Assembly: GCA_964446775.1 (NCBI GenBank)
Contig: CAYURA010000007.1
Location: forward strand, 1-32,862
Direction of reading: 5' to 3'
DNA length: 32,862 bases
Source: GCA-002841655 sp964446775
Lineage (GTDB): Bacteria; Patescibacteriota; Patescibacteriia; Patescibacteriales; UBA12465
Of this stretch, positions 29,718 through 32,862 are shown one piece after another. Numbering within the stretch: the stretch's first letter is position 1; each line of letters opens with the position of its first letter. Below the pieces are notes generated by a model. That model was not told where the DNA came from and did not search any database. It saw only the letters and a program-made list of their open reading frames with translations. A program made the position numbers and the translations under genes.

Positions 29718-31643
29718 ATGGGAAAAATTTTAGGAATCGATCTTGGCACTACCAATTCAGCGATGTCTATTATGGAGGGTGGTATGCCCAAGATCTTAGA
29801 AAATATAGAAGGGAACAGAACCACGCCTTCAGTAGTTGCCATCTCTAAGAGTGGGGAGAGGTTAGTAGGGGCTGCCGCCAAGAGGCAGGCAGTTATTAAC
29901 CCTGAGAACACTATTTATGCTGTGAAACGGTTGATTGGAAGACATTTTGATGATGAAGATGTACAGAGTGATTTAAGTTTAATGTCGTATAAGATTGTTC
30001 AATCTGGTGAAGGGGTAAAGGTAAAAATGAGTGACAAAGAGTATTCACCTCAAGAAATATCAGCTATGATTTTGGCTAAGATGAAAGCTGATGCTGAGGC
30101 GAAAATTGGTGAGAAGATTAGCGAAGCTATTATTACTGTGCCAGCATACTTTGACGACTCTCAACGTCAAGCGACTAAAGATGCTGGGCAAATTGCTGGC
30201 TTGGAAGTTAAGCGTATTATTAATGAACCAACCGCGGCTGCATTAGCTTATGGTTTTGATAAAAAACAAGGCCAAAAGATTATTGTCTATGATTTAGGGG
30301 GTGGAACCTTTGATGTTTCTGTTTTAGATATATCGTCTGATACCGTTGAGGTAAAAGCTACCAACGGTGATACTCATTTAGGCGGTGAAGATTTTGATCG
30401 CCGAATAATTGATTGGATTGTAGAAGAATTTAAGAAGGAGCAGGGGATTGATCTCTCTAAAGACACTTTAGCTCTACAAAGGATTAAAGAAGCCGCTGAA
30501 AAAGTAAAGATTGAGTTGTCAACAGCGATGGACAGTGAAATTAATCAGCCATTCATTTCTACTGATGCTAATGGACCTAAGCATTTAGTTATGAAGATGA
30601 CCAGGTCTAAGCTAGAGTCATTAGTTGAAGATTTAGTTGATAAAACAATTGAGCCATGTAAGAAAGCTTTAAGCGATTCAGGTTTCAATTTAAATGAAAT
30701 TAATGAAATTCTGATGGTGGGCGGTATGACTAGAATGCCTTTAGTACAGAAAAAAATGAAGGAATTTTTTGGCAAAGAACCTAATCTGACAGTTAACCCC
30801 GACGAAGTGGTAGCAATGGGAGCTGCGGTTCAAGCAGGCGTTCTTCAAGGTGATGTTAAGGATGTACTACTATTAGATGTGACTCCTTTGACTCTTGGCT
30901 TAGAAACTCTTGGTGGCGTAGCCACACCACTTATTGAGAGAAATACTACTATTCCTACTTCTAAATCACAGATATTTTCAACTGCCGCCGATGGTCAGAC
31001 TGGTGTTGAGATTCATGTTTTTCAAGGAGAGCGACCAATGGCTAGCGATAATAAATCATTAGGTAAATTTATGCTCGATGGCATCCCTTCAGCTCCTCGC
31101 GGAGTTCCTCAAGTAGAAGTTGTTTTTGACTTAGATGCTAACGGTATTCTTAATGTTAGTGCAACTGATAAGGCTACTAATAAGCAACAAAAGATTACTA
31201 TTACTGCTTCCTCTGGTTTGTCTAAAGAAGAAATCGAGAAGATGAAAAAAGAAGCTGAAATTCATGCTGACGAGGATAATAAAAAGAAAGAAGAGGTAGA
31301 GATAGTGAATCAGTCTGAGGCAGTCATCTTTACTTCTGAGAAAATGTTAAAAGAATCGGCTGACAAAATGAAGCCAGAAGATAAAACTGAATTAGAAAAT
31401 AAGATAACTGAGCTTAAGAAATCAAAAGAGGAAAATAATATAGAGCAGATGAAGAAAGACATGGAAGCAGTTAATACTGTAGCTCAGAAAATAGGAGCAG
31501 CTATGTATCAAGATCAAGCAGCTCAAGCTACGCCAGAAGCTAATAAGAATGAAGAGGGGAAAACCAGTAAAGAGGATTCTGTTGCAGAAGAAGAAAAAGG
31601 TGATGATAATGTGGTTGAAGGTGAGGTTGAGGAGAATAAATAA
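29718..31643 (+). CDS. dnaK: Molecular chaperone DnaK (Hsp70)
   Basis: The ATP-driven chaperone. The 641 residues include the nucleotide-binding domain (1 to about 380, GIDLGTTNS, VYDLGGGTFDVSVLD, NEPTAAALAYG, ILMVGGMTRMPLVQ), the linker DVLLLDVTPLTLGLET, the substrate domain (about 395-500) and a helical lid. The C-terminus is long and acidic (ends with GEVEENK) rather than the E. coli EEVKDKK. All core motifs are intact. It is followed by a strong 13-bp hairpin and then dnaJ. Confidence 0.98.
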   Translation: MGKILGIDLGTTNSAMSIMEGGMPKILENIEGNRTTPSVVAISKSGERLVGAAAKRQAVINPENTIYAVKRLIGRHFDDEDVQSDLSLMSYKIVQSGEGVKVKMSDKEYSPQEISAMILAKMKADAEAKIGEKISEAIITVPAYFDDSQRQATKDAGQIAGLEVKRIINEPTAAALAYGFDKKQGQKIIVYDLGGGTFDVSVLDISSDTVEVKATNGDTHLGGEDFDRRIIDWIVEEFKKEQGIDLSKDTLALQRIKEAAEKVKIELSTAMDSEINQPFISTDANGPKHLVMKMTRSKLESLVEDLVDKTIEPCKKALSDSGFNLNEINEILMVGGMTRMPLVQKKMKEFFGKEPNLTVNPDEVVAMGAAVQAGVLQGDVKDVLLLDVTPLTLGLETLGGVATPLIERNTTIPTSKSQIFSTAADGQTGVEIHVFQGERPMASDNKSLGKFMLDGIPSAPRGVPQVEVVFDLDANGILNVSATDKATNKQQKITITASSGLSKEEIEKMKKEAEIHADEDNKKKEEVEIVNQSEAVIFTSEKMLKESADKMKPEDKTELENKITELKKSKEENNIEQMKKDMEAVNTVAQKIGAAMYQDQAAQATPEANKNEEGKTSKEDSVAEEEKGDDNVVEGEVEENK

Positions 31644-31656
31644 AAAATTTGCGCTT

Positions 31657-31687
31657 AAAGACCCTTGTTGGCTTAACAAGGGTCTTT
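31657..31687 (+). promoter_or_regulatory. Strong intercistronic hairpin between dnaK and dnaJ
   Basis: AAAGACCCTTGTT (31657-31669) and AACAAGGGTCTTT (31675-31687) form a perfect 13-bp stem with a 5-nt loop. No T run follows (AGCTGG comes next), so it is unlikely to terminate efficiently. It may stabilise or process the transcript, or lower dnaJ expression. Confidence 0.8.
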
Positions 31688-31712
31688 AGCTGGAAAAGAA
31701 ATCAGAATATTT

Positions 31713-32789
31713 ATGTCAAAAGACTATTACAATATATTGGGTGTTCCAAAATCTGCTAGTCAAGATGAAATTAAGACAGCATTTCGTAAAAAAGCTCATG
31801 AACACCATCCTGATAAGGGTGGTGAAGAGCTTAAATTTAAAGAAGTTAATGAGGCTTATCAAGTCTTAGGTAACCCAACTAAGAAACAACAGTATGATCA
31901 ATTTGGCTCATCTTTTCAAAATGGACAAGCAGGTGGTGGTGGGTTTAGCGGATCTCAATATGGTGGTTTTGGAGGGGTGAATATTAATATGGATGATCTA
32001 GGCGATATTTTTGGTGGTTTTGGTGATATCTTTGGTTTTGGTGGTGGTTCAAGTAGACAAACAACTAGAAGTCGTGGTCGAGATTTAGAAATGAGCCTTA
32101 AGATTGATTTTCTAGAGTCTATCTTAGGCACAGAAAAAGAAATTAAATATCCTCATTTAAAAAAGTGCAAGACTTGTCAGGGTAGTGGCTATGACCCAGG
32201 CGCTAAAATTGAAACCTGCTCCACTTGTAATGGTGGGGGTCGAATCAACAAACTACAGCGCACCATCTTAGGTTCTATTCAAACACAAGTAGTTTGTCCT
32301 GATTGTAATGGTGAAGGTAAGAAGGCTAGCAAGGATTGTCATACTTGTCGTGGCGAGGGCAGGACTAGGCAGGAGGATAAGATTAAAATTAAGATTCCAG
32401 CGGGTATTAAAGATGGCGAGAGTATTCGTTTATCTACTTATGGTGACGCTGGCGAGAGAGGAGGTCAAGCTGGAGATTTATTTTTACGTATTTTAGTTAA
32501 TCCACATGCTGAATTAAAAAGAGAGGGTGACGATATCTACTCCGAAGCTGAAATTTCTGTTTCTGAAGCTATTTTGGGTACTAGCATAAATATCCTAACT
32601 TCTTATGGTAAAATTAAATTAAAGATACCGGCAGGGACCCAAAGCCATACTAGTTTTCGTCTAAAATCAAAGGGCGCACCACGACTCCAAGGACGCGGTC
32701 AGGGAGATCATTTCGTTAAGGTTAAAGTAAAAATACCTACTAATATCAGTAAAAAACAAAGAGAAGTTTTAGAAAAACTGGATATTTAA
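31713..32789 (+). CDS. dnaJ: Co-chaperone DnaJ (Hsp40, type I)
   Basis: Stimulates DnaK ATPase and delivers substrates. The 358 residues have a J domain (1-68) with HPD at 32-34, a Gly/Phe-rich region (about 70-120), the zinc region with four CxxCxGxG-type repeats (CKTCQGSG, CSTCNGGG, CPDCNGEG, CHTCRGEG; about C152 to C211) and two beta-sandwich C-terminal domains (IKIKIPAGIKDGESIRL, GDLFLRILVNPH). It is complete, unlike truncated CbpA-type proteins. It closes the operon at the right edge; no terminator is visible in the 73 bp left. Confidence 0.97.
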   Translation: MSKDYYNILGVPKSASQDEIKTAFRKKAHEHHPDKGGEELKFKEVNEAYQVLGNPTKKQQYDQFGSSFQNGQAGGGGFSGSQYGGFGGVNINMDDLGDIFGGFGDIFGFGGGSSRQTTRSRGRDLEMSLKIDFLESILGTEKEIKYPHLKKCKTCQGSGYDPGAKIETCSTCNGGGRINKLQRTILGSIQTQVVCPDCNGEGKKASKDCHTCRGEGRTRQEDKIKIKIPAGIKDGESIRLSTYGDAGERGGQAGDLFLRILVNPHAELKREGDDIYSEAEISVSEAILGTSINILTSYGKIKLKIPAGTQSHTSFRLKSKGAPRLQGRGQGDHFVKVKVKIPTNISKKQREVLEKLDI

Positions 32790-32862
32790 AAAGAGATATT
32801 TAAAGAGATGTTCAAGCTACGGAACATAATTGACAGTTGATTAATTGTAATTTAGCTTCACT

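Noticed and set aside
32830..32835. TTGACA at the right edge as a promoter for a downstream gene
   Set aside because: No -10 at acceptable spacing is visible before the window ends, so it cannot be supported.

Overview
The window is AT-rich bacterial DNA coding almost entirely on the + strand. The standard code fits: TAA, TAG and TGA all end genes, for example TGA for the B12-dependent ribonucleotide reductase and the first ABC exporter subunit. Short genes, AT-rich leaders that mostly lack Shine-Dalgarno sequences, and several families common in Candidate Phyla Radiation genomes point to a Patescibacteria (Parcubacteria/ABY1-like) organism. Those families are a FISUMP surface protein with 'GEAWY..P..N.KRYFLGRPADAF' modules, a CxxC-x17-CxxC zinc protein, DUF5320/DUF134 and DUF2779. 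This assignment is inferred from gene content; no rRNA or tRNA gene was seen.

Layout. 1-2672: the tail of an unknown gene, the methionine sulfoxide repair pair msrB-msrA, and a short eukaryote/archaeal-type prolyl-tRNA synthetase. 2673-6658: a gene-poor stretch with a frame-disrupted mini-ORF and a perfect palindrome, then a heterodimeric ABC exporter ending in a terminator. 6727-10933: a seven-gene operon with its own promoter, an ArsR operator and a terminator: ArsR, small thioredoxin, periplasmic CxxC protein, CcdA/ArsG-like permease, cupin, MacB-type permease and LolD-type ATPase. 10957-14519: a dual-nuclease-like DUF2779 protein, a secreted FISUMP protein and a DUF6122 membrane protein. 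14522-16051: DUF5320, DUF134 and a peroxiredoxin. 16080-19632: a cobalamin-centred group (ECF S-component-like protein, adenosylcobalamin-dependent ribonucleotide reductase, cobalamin adenosyltransferase). 19755-22858: a zinc protein, a U32 peptidase and a CapA-like protein. 22855-25147: an OmpR-type response regulator and histidine kinase on the - strand. 25148-27731: a gene-poor stretch and penicillin-binding protein 2. 27765-32789: the heat-shock operon hrcA-grpE-hsp20-dnaK-dnaJ behind a perfect CIRCE element.

How it fits together. Much of the window concerns thiol and oxidative chemistry (MsrA/B, peroxiredoxin, the thioredoxin/CcdA-like operon), salvage of B12 for deoxynucleotide synthesis, and envelope and protein-folding stress. 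The most notable points are a DUF1653-GrpE fusion, the ArsR-controlled redox/export operon, a likely autoregulatory 11-bp direct repeat in front of the response regulator, and a 13-bp hairpin without a T-tract between dnaK and dnaJ.
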